DNA of 64,000 nt, from positions 140,422,206-140,486,205 of the forward strand of contig OY755038.1 in NCBI GenBank assembly GCA_963576565.1, given 5' to 3'. Shown here piece by piece: positions 44,701-55,128 of this stretch. Source of the DNA: Aspidapion aeneum (Eukaryota > Arthropoda > Insecta > Coleoptera > Brentidae). Made by a program: the position numbers and the translations under genes. The first letter of the stretch is position 1. Each line of letters opens with the position of its first letter. Under the pieces are notes generated by a model. That model was not told where the DNA came from, made no database searches, and saw only the letters and a list, made by a program, of their open reading frames with translations.

Positions 44701-45856
44701 TGACTGCCGAACAATCCCAGACTACCCTTAATTTTGTACTTAAGCTTTCCGGCTTTAGTACGCAATGATGTGCTAAAAAACACGATACGTCGACCTTTGG
44801 TTGACTAGATAAAACTAAATTCATATGATTAGAATCGATATAGTCTTGCATGAAACTTGAATAGGCAGTGTACAGATCAGGATTTTTGATTAATCTATTT
44901 TCTAGAAGTAAAAATCTACGATAAGCTAGCGGATAAGTATTTCCTAGGTCAGGGTTTATTTTATCTTTAAACGGAAGATCTACCATGAATCTACCGCTCG
45001 GTTGCCGTACTACACTAGCAGTAAAAATTGATTCTGCCTGTTTTTCTTCCTTTGATAAGATTTGTTTTTTAGGCAAATGTTCGATTTCCCAAAACCTAGG
45101 GAGAATGACCTCTAAAGGAGGTGAATGACTCGTTAAAAAACAACTGGTTCGTTCCGTAAGACTACCTACTTCGTCAACCTTTCCCATGACGACCCAGCCA
45201 AAGATAGTTTCAAGGGCTGAAGGCTGCCCTACCTGTCCAAGAACCCTGCCCTCCTTGAATATCTGTGCGAATAGCTCGCAACCAATAACCAGGTCCACAG
45301 GTCTAGATTTGAAATAAGATGGGTCGGCAAGTTTAAGGTTTTGCAAGTGTTTCCATTGATTATCGTTCAAAGAGAATGTAGGCATATTGGAACATAGTTG
45401 TGGAACAACAATTGCTTCGAAATTAAGTAAAGGAGTGACTTGTCCTTGTGGCTTAATGTGACATTGAACGAGCCCTTTGGAAGTAAAAGAAGACATCTGA
45501 TTTAATCCGAATATTTCAGTGGTGTAACTTCGCCTAGGAAGATTAAGACGCTGAATACACTTTTCACTGATGAATCCTGTCTGTGATCCAGAATCAAGCA
45601 GTGCCCTTACAGGTTGAAAATTTCCGCAACCGTCCATAACATCTATTATGGCGGTGCATAAAAGAAAGGTACCTGAAGGTCCTGAGGCATTTAATGACAC
45701 ATGAAGATTATTGACAGGTGGTGTGTGAATGACAGGACTAGTATCTTGGCTTCCAGACTCTTGATTAGTTTCTAAGATATGAGTTAAAGTGTGGTGCCTT
45801 TTACTATTGCAAGTCCTGCATGAATATTTTGATTTGCACGTATCTACATCATGCAA
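41783..45856 (-). CDS. BEL-2 pol: protease, reverse transcriptase, RNase H, integrase
   Basis: A 1357-codon uninterrupted frame. Domains in order: end of the last zinc knuckles (CRTCNSKRHH, residues 13-22); retropepsin with DSGS at 88-91 and DUF1758 features to about 225; RT with ADIKQMFRQ at 422-430 and YIDD at 499-502; RNase H with FCDAS at 673-677; integrase zinc-binding region (HPGFKTLHNLLLQQF, about 980); core with VAIDFCGPF, CWSDQGSNF and NGLAEAGVKS; and DUF5641-like tail (WPVGRVIELHPGGDGQVRV). All catalytic residues I can check are present. The first Met is probably not the true start: the frame continues upstream across one TGA into gag. Confidence 0.96.
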   Translation of the reverse strand: MHDVDTCKSKYSCRTCNSKRHHTLTHILETNQESGSQDTSPVIHTPPVNNLHVSLNASGPSGTFLLCTAIIDVMDGCGNFQPVRALLDSGSQTGFISEKCIQRLNLPRRSYTTEIFGLNQMSSFTSKGLVQCHIKPQGQVTPLLNFEAIVVPQLCSNMPTFSLNDNQWKHLQNLKLADPSYFKSRPVDLVIGCELFAQIFKEGRVLGQVGQPSALETIFGWVVMGKVDEVGSLTERTSCFLTSHSPPLEVILPRFWEIEHLPKKQILSKEEKQAESIFTASVVRQPSGRFMVDLPFKDKINPDLGNTYPLAYRRFLLLENRLIKNPDLYTAYSSFMQDYIDSNHMNLVLSSQPKVDVSCFLAHHCVLKPESLSTKLRVVWDCSAVTPKNISLNDTLLSGPKLQKDIASLLLTFRLNPIAYIADIKQMFRQVLINPYHRPYQRILWRFSPHDPLSVWELSTVTFGLTCSPFLAMRTLNELAEREKERFPMASTVLKTSIYIDDILGTSPSLSEALSLQTELNDLLKSGGFELKKWASNCPELLATLPESDRQMPLSFDKEEPHFIKVLGLQWHPKNDIFSYQCRMKDKSPTKRSILSIIGTIFDPLGFLCPLLLQAKFILQQLWISKIGWDEEPDSSIIDSWNKLRSEFPLLSNFQLPRQIKLSKTNTCQIIAFCDASIRGYAGVVYFRVEEENNISVSLISAKSRVAPIKSQTLARLELLGAFLLSELIDFVLSSYEGKITFTNIVTFCDSQVVLHWLSSPPNRWQTFVGNRVSRIQEIIPSNSWRYIPSALNAADIASRGATPSQLMSHDMWWNAPSFLWSPENEWPDFHKSKMPIDFGDINLEEKPKVCCNAIIDVNFLDQLLIKYSSISKIQRIICYVLRIVNLFQNHSYQKPTKPPDQKVIFENIVFPTTGEMQSALHLLIKRVQGSCFSELFSALSKDKPIPKPLRKLSPFLDENNIIRVGGRLQKSDLLSYSAKHPVLLSSDHRLTTLVIESAHRQYLHPGFKTLHNLLLQQFWILSARRAIQRTISKCLQCFRINPKPYRPPIMSSLPAHRINQLKPFSSVAIDFCGPFFVIPHRYRGCKAFKSYVCVFVCTATHCVHLELTMELSTEGFVGAFHRFISRRGSVTQCWSDQGSNFIGFRNQLLDYARSAATRLSIRWHLGPPLSPHFNGLAEAGVKSFKTHFVRVVGDQKLSIMEMSTLTCRIEAVLNSRPLSPASSDPHDLQPLTPGHFLTLEPLNSEIPESDLSEVPLNRLSRWQLIQKLHNDFWKRYSIEYLHTLQQRHKWADSSPNIKLNDLVIITSDHIQSPLKWPVGRVIELHPGGDGQVRVATVQTVTGVYKRPVVKLCLLPN

Positions 45857-47055
45857 GGGATGAAAACACGCTAGACATAATTTTTTCTGTTTGACGAAAG
45901 ATAGGCGATCGATAGGTGAGAGATCAAGAAATGTTTCATTTCATTTCGAAAGCACGTGACCTTGATTACACCGGAAACATTTTATTCCCGTACTTGAATT
46001 AGTTGAGGTGCCAGCCAGTCCTATAAAAGGCGAATTGGATGATTTATAGGTAGGCTTTTGCCCAAACTGACTTCGCATAGAATTTGAATTTTGATAGGTA
46101 GGCTTTTGCCCAGACTGATTTTGCATAGAATTTGATTTTTGATAGATAGGCACCTTTTTGGGTGCTGTTGATTGAGGAAGTGATTCCAAAACTTTACATC
46201 TTTTTTCTAGAAATTGAAAAAGTGACTGAAAAGTGGGAATTTCGGTATTAGTATTGGCGTGACTCATTTCGAAATTTGAACGCGTTGGAATATCCAATTT
46301 TTCTAATAAAATGAAAAAAATAATAAAGTCCCAACTGTCAACGTCAAAGCTAAGTGATTTTAAAATTTCTAGGGATTCAGAAAAGGTGTCAATTAAATTA
46401 CGCAATTCTTTAGCTGACTCGTTTTTTAAGGTGGAGTTCATAATTGAGCTTAAAGCATCATTTGCGAGGTCTCGCTTGTTTTGATATCTATTGACTAATT
46501 TGTCATAAGCAATTTTATAATTTTGATCAGATAAGCTAATCCCTGATATCAATTTTAAAGGCTCATCCTCGAGATATGAAAATAAATATTGAAGTTTTCG
46601 AACGTTACTTAGACTTTGATTTTGATCTATAATGTTATTAAAAAGATCGAAAAAGCTTGGCCATAATTTTTTATCACCTCGGAATATGGGAATACCTAAC
46701 TCTTTGAGTTTTGGAGTTTCAGATTCGTTTTGTCGAACATATGATCCCGAAAAGGATGGGGCCTCAACCGGAAATATTTTAGAGTAACCCCCTTACACGC
46801 ATAAAAATATTTACGAGCTTCTGAAAGGATCGCATCCTGCGTTTTAAACTCCTCATCGTCCGAGTCGTCTATCAACATAATGACGTCATTATGTGCCAGC
46901 ATGCATTTATCGAAGGTTTCATCCAAATCGGAATACCTCACTTGAAACTCGTTTCTCGCTCTTTCATCCTTTTCCGCGGTCTGTGACAACACATAACACT
47001 CGGTGATTGCAGATAAAAAACCCTTGCGTTTTTGCGCGGCTTTTTTGACAGACAT
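45857..47055 (-). pseudogene. BEL-2 gag (one frameshift, one stop)
   Basis: The start chosen is the ATG at 47055 (MSVKKAAQKRKGF), with the BEL N-terminal helix region. Near 46780 the frame slips; the next frame carries IPIFRGDKKLWPSFFDLF (DUF1759-type), then ISGISLSDQNYKIAYDKLVN. Two imperfect copies of a QKPTYQNSNSMRSQFG-type repeat occur near 46020-46130, and the first zinc knuckle CFRCNQGH near 45970. A TGA at about 45938-45940 separates this frame from pol in the same phase, and the knuckle CLACFHPLHDVDTC follows it. Confidence 0.88.
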
Positions 47056-47418
47056 GATTTTACCTTTGAAATGACGAAATTGTCGGTAAATATACAATTA
47101 ACGCTAAATTAATGCTTCTGAAATAGAAAAATGACGAATTGTCGAAAATGTGCACTAATTTATCGCAATTGATGAAAATTATTTTAAATATCGAAATGAT
47201 ATGGTATACACCTATCACACTGAACGTTTCTTTTGTTTGTTTTGATTCCTACTCGCTTTGTTTACTGAATCGACCACGCGCTAGACACGTGCCCTGCACC
47301 GCACCACACCGACGACTTTCTCGACTCGACGTTTCAAATACGATGCGAAAAAAATTCAAGGCCGCCTCGGCTTGCAAATAATTATTAATACCGTCGTATG
47401 GATTTATTATTTAAAAAT

Positions 47419-47436
47419 AATTCGGTCGAAGGACCA
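47419..47436 (-). promoter_or_regulatory. BEL-2 primer-binding site
   Basis: Minus strand TGGTCCTTCGACCGAATT, five bases after the 5' LTR end. Shares its first eleven bases with BEL-1. Confidence 0.8.
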
Positions 47437-47441
47437 CTTTA

Positions 47442-47904
47442 TGTTAGTCCACGGTTAGAAAAACGCTAAATGCAATGGACTGTAAATATTTTAATTAATG
47501 AAAGCGCGAACCAACATAAATATTGATATGAATTACGAAATAATCAAACGTCCATAGGTAAAATATTGGTGTCACACAACGGTAATCAGAACAAATGCAC
47601 TCACCAGTTTTGCAGCCACTTTCTCCTCGTTCCAAGGGGCCCCTGAATGGATCTAATGATGTTACCACGTAGCTGAAGGGCTGAAGTTTCTAGTTCTATG
47701 CTTCAGTACACAAAAATCGAGCACTTTCAGGTGTAGATATTTGAAATAGTTGGAGAACGAAATTAACACGCCATTTTCTCTAGGCGATTGACAAGGATCT
47801 CCCTGGTTGTTGGTGCGCATGTCCAAATACGCGGAATGCGCTTTGTCCTTCATACAGTTGTGTAAATATATATAAACAACCGCGAAATTTAGCGGGAGCT
47901 AACA
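47442..47904 (-). repeat. BEL-2 5' LTR
   Basis: Partner of 41111-41566, 463 bp, ends TGTTAG and CTAACA. On the minus strand it holds the TATA-like TTTATATATATTTAC near 47865-47875, the likely core promoter. Confidence 0.95.
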
Positions 47905-47910
47905 CGCCTA

Positions 47911-48807
47911 TATCAGGATATTTTACCTACAACTCTACGAACTTCTCTGACAGTTCTTGGCCTCTGGAGCTCTAACATGGCTTTAATTTTATTAGGGTCG
48001 ACTCGAATGCCTCGACGGTCCACTACGAATCCTAAATAAGTCATTTCTGGCCTACACAGTTGGCATTTCTCCCAACTTACCGTTATCTTTGCATTCTGCA
48101 ATCTTCGTAGGACTTCCTCGAGAATTCTAAGATGTTCAGAAAAGCTCTGTGTGACAATTACGACACGTAGGGGTCTATATCGTTTCCTATGATGCTATCT
48201 ATGAGTCTCTGCCAAGTTGCAGGTGCATTATGAATTCGAACAGGTAAACGTTTAAATTGGATTAGACCTCGTCGACAGATGAATGCTGTTAAAGGCTTTG
48301 ATGATTCTTCGATTGCCAGTAAGCGCTTTGGATATCTAAGGTTGACAAGTACTTAGCATCTTTCAACTTGTCAAGGGTCTCGGATACGAGTGGTAAAGGA
48401 TAACTATCACGCGCCGTCACTGAGTTTATTTTGCGGTAGTCTACGCAGATCCGATATTTCTTTGTGTTTTTCTTTTGTACCATTACCACTGGTGAAGCCC
48501 ATGAACTACTACTCCGTTCTATTATATCCATTTTCAGCATTTCATCTATTTCGTCATCAATAAGTTTTTGAATGACCGGTGAGACCTTATATGAACGTTG
48601 TCTTATCGGTGTTGCATCTGTTGTAATCTTATGTTCTACTCTGTCTGTACATTCTAGTGAGTCACCCATAATAGTCTTATATTTATCGACCAATTCCTCT
48701 AGTCGTTCTGATTCATAAGGCGTAAGAGTAGTTTGTTGGTCTGATGTTTCTAAAGAACAAATCACATCTTTATTAAAACTAGTACTTAAGTTCGGTACTA
48801 TACCCAT
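47911..48807 (-). pseudogene. Gypsy reverse transcriptase, YxDD motif deleted
   Basis: The frame 48289-48807 gives VEHKITTDATPIRQRSYKV, WASPVVMVQKKNTKKYRICV, DYRKINSVT and LSTLDIQSAYWQ (motif A). Between 48101 and 48289 the frame slips: it reads AFICRRGLIQFKRLP and NAPATWQRLIDSIIGNDIDP, then runs into VIVTQSFSEHL without the Y-x-D-D box expected between them. The frame 47913-48101 has EMTYLGFVVDRRGIRVDPNK. A stop in GKIS*YRRF marks an expected Trp. RT inactive. Confidence 0.9.
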
Positions 48808-49100
48808 CGAAATCCAAATCTAATCCCAAAATCAAAGTATGCGGCAACTCAGGAACAACGACGACCTCTATTAACCTAAATATATCCTGAACTCGCTTAG
48901 GAAGCTGCACTGTTCCATTACTAATCGTGCTTTGACCATTTGCCACAATACAACTCGTCTTCTTCGTGGTATCATCCAAACCTCTCGATGATTGACCAAC
49001 CATGATTCCCTAAAAAGTTACGTGAAGCCCCGGAATCCAACAAACTTAGTAACTTATTTCCGAGCACATCCACTTTTAAATAAGTCCTCTCATCTTTACG
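48779..49100 (-). pseudogene. Gypsy protease
   Basis: Near 49010-49060 the minus strand reads LLSLLDSGASRNFLG, with the DSGA active site. A frame slip follows, then KTSCIVANGQSTISNGTVQL and TLILGLDLDFD. A second slip leads into the RT frame. Retropepsin fold of gypsy polyproteins. Confidence 0.85.
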
Positions 49101-49199
49101 AGCATGACTTATCACATAATCTAACGTACGTTAGCCCATCGGTCGATGCTTGTTCAGGCGAACCGAACCGAACCGACTCAAAGGTCGACCGCCTACGAG

Positions 49200-50183
49200 C
49201 GCCTGGGTCAGTTTCCCTGACGATTACAATTACGACATTCTCTGACTGTTACCCCTGCTTGACCACACGAATAACACTGCTTACCTCTAGGTAATGCACA
49301 CCCGATCGCCATGTGCCCTATTTGATTGCATCTATAGCAAACAACGTCCCTATTCGCCCTACCAGACCTAACACCCTGTGGTGGTTGTACATCCCTGTCA
49401 TTGACGCTAGATGACCACTAGCTGGTTTCTGTCTCTATCAGCTCTAGCAGAGGAACTGCTTGTTGGCTGTCGCCTATCTCTGTCGAATCTATTAGCAGGA
49501 TGATTTTAATTCTGTTGGTTCGATGTCCCGGTACTTGATATCTGAATTGCATCGACCCCTGTTGGAAAATCGTCATTGTCGCTCGCTACGTCAACATAGG
49601 CCAAGTCAGGTTCAATTGATTGGTTTCTCCTAGGTGTAAAATTCTCTTCCTTCAAACCATATCTCTGGTCCATTCTACGACACAAATCTTTTAGATGTGG
49701 TAGGCTATTGACCTCAGTAGCAATCAACCCATTCTTATAGATGTCCGCGATATTTCTGAAGATGATAGCTAATTTGGCCTCTTCAGAAACAGGACAGCCA
49801 AGTCTTTGAAAATATGTGTTCATGACAGCAATGTAGGTCCCTATAGACTCTCCAGGGCATTGTTTACGTTTTTGAATTTCCTTCAATAGCTTCTCGCCAT
49901 ACGAAGAAGGAAGATATTCTGCCATGGACCTCTGTTCCAGCTGTTCCCATGTATGGACTTCTCTACGAACATCTTTATAAAAGGTATAGGCTGACTTTTC
50001 AAAAATATCAATGCCGGAGTTCAGTAGAACCTTTTTGCTAACTCCTCTCGCCTGACTCAACTCGTCCACTCTCTCAAAAAATGCGGTGACAGAGATCGTT
50101 ATCCTCTCGCCTGTAAATTTTAAGTTCCATTTATGCGGAGGTACAGGTGCAACGTGATATGAAGTACCAGGATCACTTGACAT
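49200..50183 (-). pseudogene. Gypsy gag, capsid and zinc knuckles
   Basis: The frame 49506-50183 has the capsid region WNLKFTGERITISVTAFFER, YLPSSYGEKLLKEIQKRKQ and LCRRMDQRYGL. Downstream in other frames (49210-49340) the minus strand shows CYRCNQIGHMAIGC and CYSCGQAG, a zinc-knuckle pair for nucleic-acid binding. Confidence 0.85.
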
Positions 50184-50390
50184 TGGTACTACAAAGGTCG
50201 GGGCTGAGCAATTGATGCAATGCTACTTTGGAGGGCAGCTAAACTCAAAGGTAGACGCTTGTTGATACTGAAAAGATGTTGTACCGTAATTCTCAATCGG
50301 CATTGGGAGTGATGCTTGTACTGATGTTTGAGTTGGGTTCGTTAGCATTTGCGTTTGCACTGGAGCAATGACCGACGGTTGGTTCGTAGG

Positions 50391-50966
50391 CTATTGAGCT
50401 ATTCTCTGTGTGCTCGAGTGCTGTGGTTGCGGGAAATGAGACTGGTTGGGTGTGTTGCCAACATTTGTCGAGTGATCTGTGCTCCGACTCGTTGATTGGC
50501 TTTCAGATGCTTCATCATCATCTGAGGCAACGCCAACTCTTATTAAATCTGTTGCTTGGCTCTGCAACCTCCCAATCAAACTCAAGGTTTCCGCAACCAG
50601 TATGCCTTTTGTTTGACTTTCTTCAAAGTTGGACGGATTCATGTGATTTCTCCTGGCTAACACGTGTTCCAACCTTACAGCGATTTTTCTAAACTCTCCC
50701 CCTTTGCTCGTACCAGAGAACCTCTCTACCAGTTGTACCAGACTATCTAGCTTCTTCATGCAGCTAAAAGCATCCTGGCCAAATTTAAAGGGATACGGAG
50801 GATATCTCATACTTCCATCAGTTTTTCCCTTTGCTTAATCAGCATAAGCTGTTGCTTCATCTCTTCCACCGATCCAATAGCTATGCCTCTCCATGTTAAT
50901 TCATAGATTAATTCTTCCTTTACTAAGTACCTTATGTCAAACAACCGACTCACCGAAATAGCCATG
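50391..50966 (-). pseudogene. Gypsy gag N-terminus
   Basis: Starts MAISVSRLFDIRYLVKEEL at 50966 and reads to GSVEEMKQQLMLIKQREKL, then a stop. One base shifted, the frame 50391-50810 continues with MRYPPYPFKFGQDAF, SCMKKLDSLVQLVERF and a Ser/Thr/Gln-rich tail. The segment resembles the helix-rich N-terminus of gypsy Gag in insects. Confidence 0.75.
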
Positions 50967-51534
50967 GTGCCTTTTATATTAAAACTTTAAACTTTAAAAC
51001 TCGTAATTATACATCCCAATTATAAACACTTGAAAGTCACTATAAATTTTCTCACAACTGTAGATAATATAAAACTTAAATACGGGCAGACGCGAACAAA
51101 ACGGAAGAACGCCGGAGCAGTAAGAAAATAAAATTTATTTGCATTCAGAATTGTAATCATAGTTATTAATTATTTGCACAACCAACCATGACGTCCAACC
51201 TTGCAGAGAGAAATAACTACTTAAATCCTAAATTAGAATTAACAAGTAGCCATAAAAAAATTTTTTAAAATAAAATAAAGAGAGACAAGAGCATTGACAG
51301 CGTTTAGGTCTTATGTTCCACTCCTGCGCGAGTAAAACCAAAAAAAAAATTGCGCTTATCCTAGCTGAACTGGATTAAGAATTAAAGTTAAGTTATGTTT
51401 GTTTACCTCGAGCAACCGAATAGGTAAATTTATCCCTAAATGGAACGTACAACAAACTACCTATAACAAAAATCCCAAAGCTGTTGTTCATCAAAACCCA
51501 CTTTAACCTGCTTACCTATTCTGAAATCACGCGA
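50967..51534. other. Noncoding; gypsy leader expected, 5' LTR not identified
   Basis: No sequence matching 39299-39340 or its left flank was found here, so the gypsy 5' LTR is missing, diverged or cannot be paired by eye. Confidence 0.5.
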
Positions 51535-53605
51535 GTTTTGCATTGCTTATGGTCGGGCAGTCAAATTGGAAATATTCAATTTTTGGGTGATTTTGATATA
51601 ACTTGGCATGCTGTTTAAGGACTCCCTACGAAGTTAGGAAAAAACAGTGATTTGCTCTGCGTCGCATTATAGGTAGCGTCGCGACGCCCTAAAGGTGAAG
51701 ATTGATAGTAACCTACTTTTTGTCAAATATCTCAAAAACGGTAATTTGTATGACAATTTTGTTTTCAGTTTTATGTAGCCAGTAGATGTATCTATCTACC
51801 GCTCTCTAACAATCTCAACAAATATTTTGAGTTTTTTTATTAAAAATTTTAGAAGTGAAATTTTCACCAAAATTTAAATTTGTAATTTTTAAAATTTTTG
51901 GTTTATTTGCTTCCCTCGAACACAGTTTAGTGGTGATTTTGATCTCGTATAATAATTATTGTATTTTTTGAGTTAGCCTATCACAATGTGCTTAAATTTA
52001 TATTCTATCTTTACAGGAAACCGTGCAAAAATATACCAAAATTAGCAATATCGCGTTTTGTAAAAAAAACTAAAAAATTGCTCTTAAGATTAAATAATTT
52101 TTTTAAGTACTACTACTAATTTTTTTATTCTTATTTCTTGTCTAAATATTATTAAAACTTAACAAAATTATTAAAAAAAAAAATTGCGGTAATTGTAAAA
52201 TAGACCGGGTGTCTAATAAAAAAATTCAGACTTAATTAATGCTATGTAAAAAAAACATTGGATTTAGGGCTGAATTTGGCATCTCTTCATTTGTGTGCCT
52301 CGGATTTCTATATTTTCTGGGTGATTTTGATCCTCCAAAGGATTTAGTTATATTAAGAAACAAGCTTTCAAAAACTGTATAATTTTACAAAAATCGTGTC
52401 GAAGTTTTTATGCCAAACATACTTAAAAATACCACTTTTTAAAAAATTGTCGAAATTCCCAAAAATACAACATTTACCTTAAATATCGTTTTACAAATAA
52501 CAATGTTATAATGTTTAAAATCATACAGTCATACCAAATTTAAAGAGAACCTTAATTCTCGAAAACGGAACCAAAATTTTTATATATAGTAGGGGTGCCG
52601 ACTACAAAAACTTTAATTATTTGCTGTCAAAATATTAATATGTTTTATGTCTCAAAATGCTTTGAATTTGTATAGAACCTTAGAACCTACAATACATAGA
52701 AATAACTGAAGCCCAGAACAGGACCCGCCCTAGATATTTAGGCGCCCTGGGCGAAACAGTAAATTGGCGCGCCTATACTTATACTTCTAAATACATCTAA
52801 TCCGGCTACTCTAGATGTACAATCTCAGAGTAATAACATATAAAGAGAAGTAGTAACCCCGGTTTCGGCGGTCATTCATTCATTTGTTGGTAAACAATGT
52901 AGCTTTTCCGCTGTTGCCGGCTCCTCTGCCTCTGTAAAATTTTATAAATAATAAGTAAGGTTCAACTTCTCACCTTACCAAATTTTTAGTGCTTTGAGTT
53001 GGTTAGGCTATTTAAACCGTGCGATAATTTGTCATGCGCTTATTAGCCCGCGTCGCGTCGTTTTATGCTGTGTATTTCTTATTACAATCTGCGATAAAAA
53101 CTCATTTAGACAACATAATTTATGAACGGCCCCTTTTCCCACAATTTTTTCAGGACGTGGCAACAGGTGTATGACATCATATTACGCATTTCCTGTTAGC
53201 AGGGCCGGGTTTTGTTTTGAGCTACTTGGGCTATATCCCCGCGCTACTATTTTCCGAAAACCGCATATTGATGCGACGTTCCATTAAAAAGTTAGCATTT
53301 TTTAAACTTTTTAACTGTCAAAAAACTGTCATTAGCATTCACGAATTTTGACTAAAATCTAAACAGCTCGTTGCAGTATCGAGTACTATTTTACCTGAAA
53401 ATTTCATGTAAATCGGTTAAGCGGTTTAGGAGCTATCGCGTTACGGACAGATATACATACACACACAACACAGACAGACATCACGACGATATTGGTAGGG
53501 TAGGTCAAAATACACCCAAATAACACATTTTCGGTGTTATCTCAAAAAAAATTTTTTGTCGAAAACAATACCTTCTCTAGCCGTTGTTGTGCGGGCTAGG
53601 AAGGT

Positions 53606-53729
53606 AAAAAACGGACGGGCCGACTGCACAACAAGTAGTATAAGTAGTAGCCTTTAGACTGGATTGTTTAGTTTACACTTGAAAACGGTTAGATATACTT
53701 ACTTACTGAAACGTCCTGTTTAAAATAAA
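53606..53729 (+). mobile_element. Penelope-like 3' stub
   Basis: Matches 28245-28373: CGGACGGGCCG, ACAAGTAGTATAAGTAGTAG, GATTGTTTAGTTTACACTTG and GAAACGTCCTGTTTAAAATA. Non-coding 3' UTR only. Directly followed by the inverted repeat copy at 53730. Confidence 0.8.
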
Positions 53730-55128
53730 CCAACACAAGAACATTTCATGTAAAAAAGAGCCAAGTACGCAAAAATGGCATTCCGTAGAAAGAATTGAGA
53801 TAAAAGTAAGGCCAAGTTCTCCCATACAAATTTCATAATGAAAGATTTTTACTAGTTGGAAATGTTTTTCTAAACTTTGCTATTACAGCCAATCTTCTTT
53901 ATGTTCAACTAAGCACTGTGCCTGAGTCATTTACAGCCGTAATAGCCAAGTTTAGAAAAACATTTCCAAACTAGTTTAGAAAAACATTTCCAAACTTACT
54001 TTCATTTTGAAATTTGTATTGGAGAACTTGACTTTACTTTTATCTCAATTCTTTTTACGGAATGCCGTGTACTTGGTTATTTTTACATACAATGTTTTTG
54101 TTATGATTTCACTTCTTTTTTAAATGAATTGGATAATATTTAATTTTCAAAATAGTAAAATATGCGGAATATTGTTCAAAACTTTTGCAATGCCTTACTT
54201 AAAATTTTGAGGTCTTTTAATTTTTTCTCAGCTCTCTAGCGTTTCTGGAAGTGGGCAATGTTACTTTTATATAAATTTACATTTATAGGAGAGGGAAGTA
54301 AATTAAAATATTGGTGTTTTAAAATTTTTTCCTATAGTTTTATCATAGTGTCTTTCAGTCTTAAAAAGCTCAGCTCTCTAGCGTTTCTGGAAGTGGGCAG
54401 TGTTACTTTTACCTAACTTTACATTTATATGGGAGGGAAGTAAATTAGAATTTTGGGGTGTTATAATTTTTTCCTATAGTTTTATTATAGTTCCTATCAG
54501 GCTGCCAAAGCTCAGCTCTCTAGCATTGCTAGAAGTGGGTAATGTTACTTTTAAATAATTTTACATATATAGGGGATTTTGATTTTTTCCAGGGGTTTGG
54601 TCATAATTTCTATCAGTCCGCCAAATTTCAGCTTTATGGTAGGTCTGGAAGTACAGTAGAATTTTGGTGATCTATACAATTTCGACGTTTTTTAAAATTT
54701 CGTAACTACTTTATAGAAGTCCAGAAGTGGGCAATGTTACTTTTACATAACTTTGCATGTATAGGGGAGGGGAGTAAATTAGAATTTTTGGGGTTTTTTT
54801 CCAGGGTCATAATTTCTCAGTCTGCCAAATTTCAGCTTTGTAGCATGTCTGGAAGTACAGTAGAATTTTGATGATCTATACATGAGTGAGTGAGTGAGTG
54901 AGTGGCAATTTCGACGTTTTTTGAAATTTCGTAACTACTTGACTACTTTATGAACTCCATAAAACTTGGAGGGGTTGTTAACTCTATGAAGTTCTACGAC
55001 TGTGCAAAGTATGAGATTCGTAGCTCTTTCCGAAGTAGAGCTTTAGATAGGTCAAATATGGGCTGAAATGTTTCAAGAAAAGATGGTACGGCAGCGCGAA
55101 CTTTGCGAGGCACTGCCGTGCCCTCAGA
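53730..55128. mobile_element. Inverted second copy of the 142-bp-array repeat
   Basis: Reverse-complement counterpart of 19777-21455. The palindrome is at 53755-54115, the link at 54120-54215, an array of about five irregular units at 54225-54860, then GAGTGAGTGAGTGAGTGAGT and the head ending CCCTCAGA at 55128. The array has fewer and less regular units, and an extra 26-base repeat (GTTTAGAAAAACATTTCCAA) near 53950-53990. Confidence 0.85.

Larger units (their letters stand above)
41111..47904 (-). mobile_element. BEL/Pao LTR retrotransposon BEL-2 (young, nearly intact)
   Basis: A 6794-bp minus-strand element with near-identical LTRs (41111-41566 and 47442-47904) and 6-bp target duplication CGCCTA. 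It inserted in gypsy pol between RT and RNase H. Apart from one frameshift in gag and one TGA between gag and pol, the coding region is open. It is the best-preserved element in the window. Confidence 0.96.
39341..50966 (-). mobile_element. Ty3/gypsy element, minus strand, interrupted by BEL-2
   Basis: Coding order on the minus strand is gag (50966 to about 49200), protease, RT, then BEL-2, then RNase H and integrase down to 39378. The two halves join at codon level across the BEL-2 target duplication. Frameshifts occur in gag, at both edges of protease and in RT; the RT has lost its YxDD box. No second LTR is identified near 51000. Confidence 0.9.
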
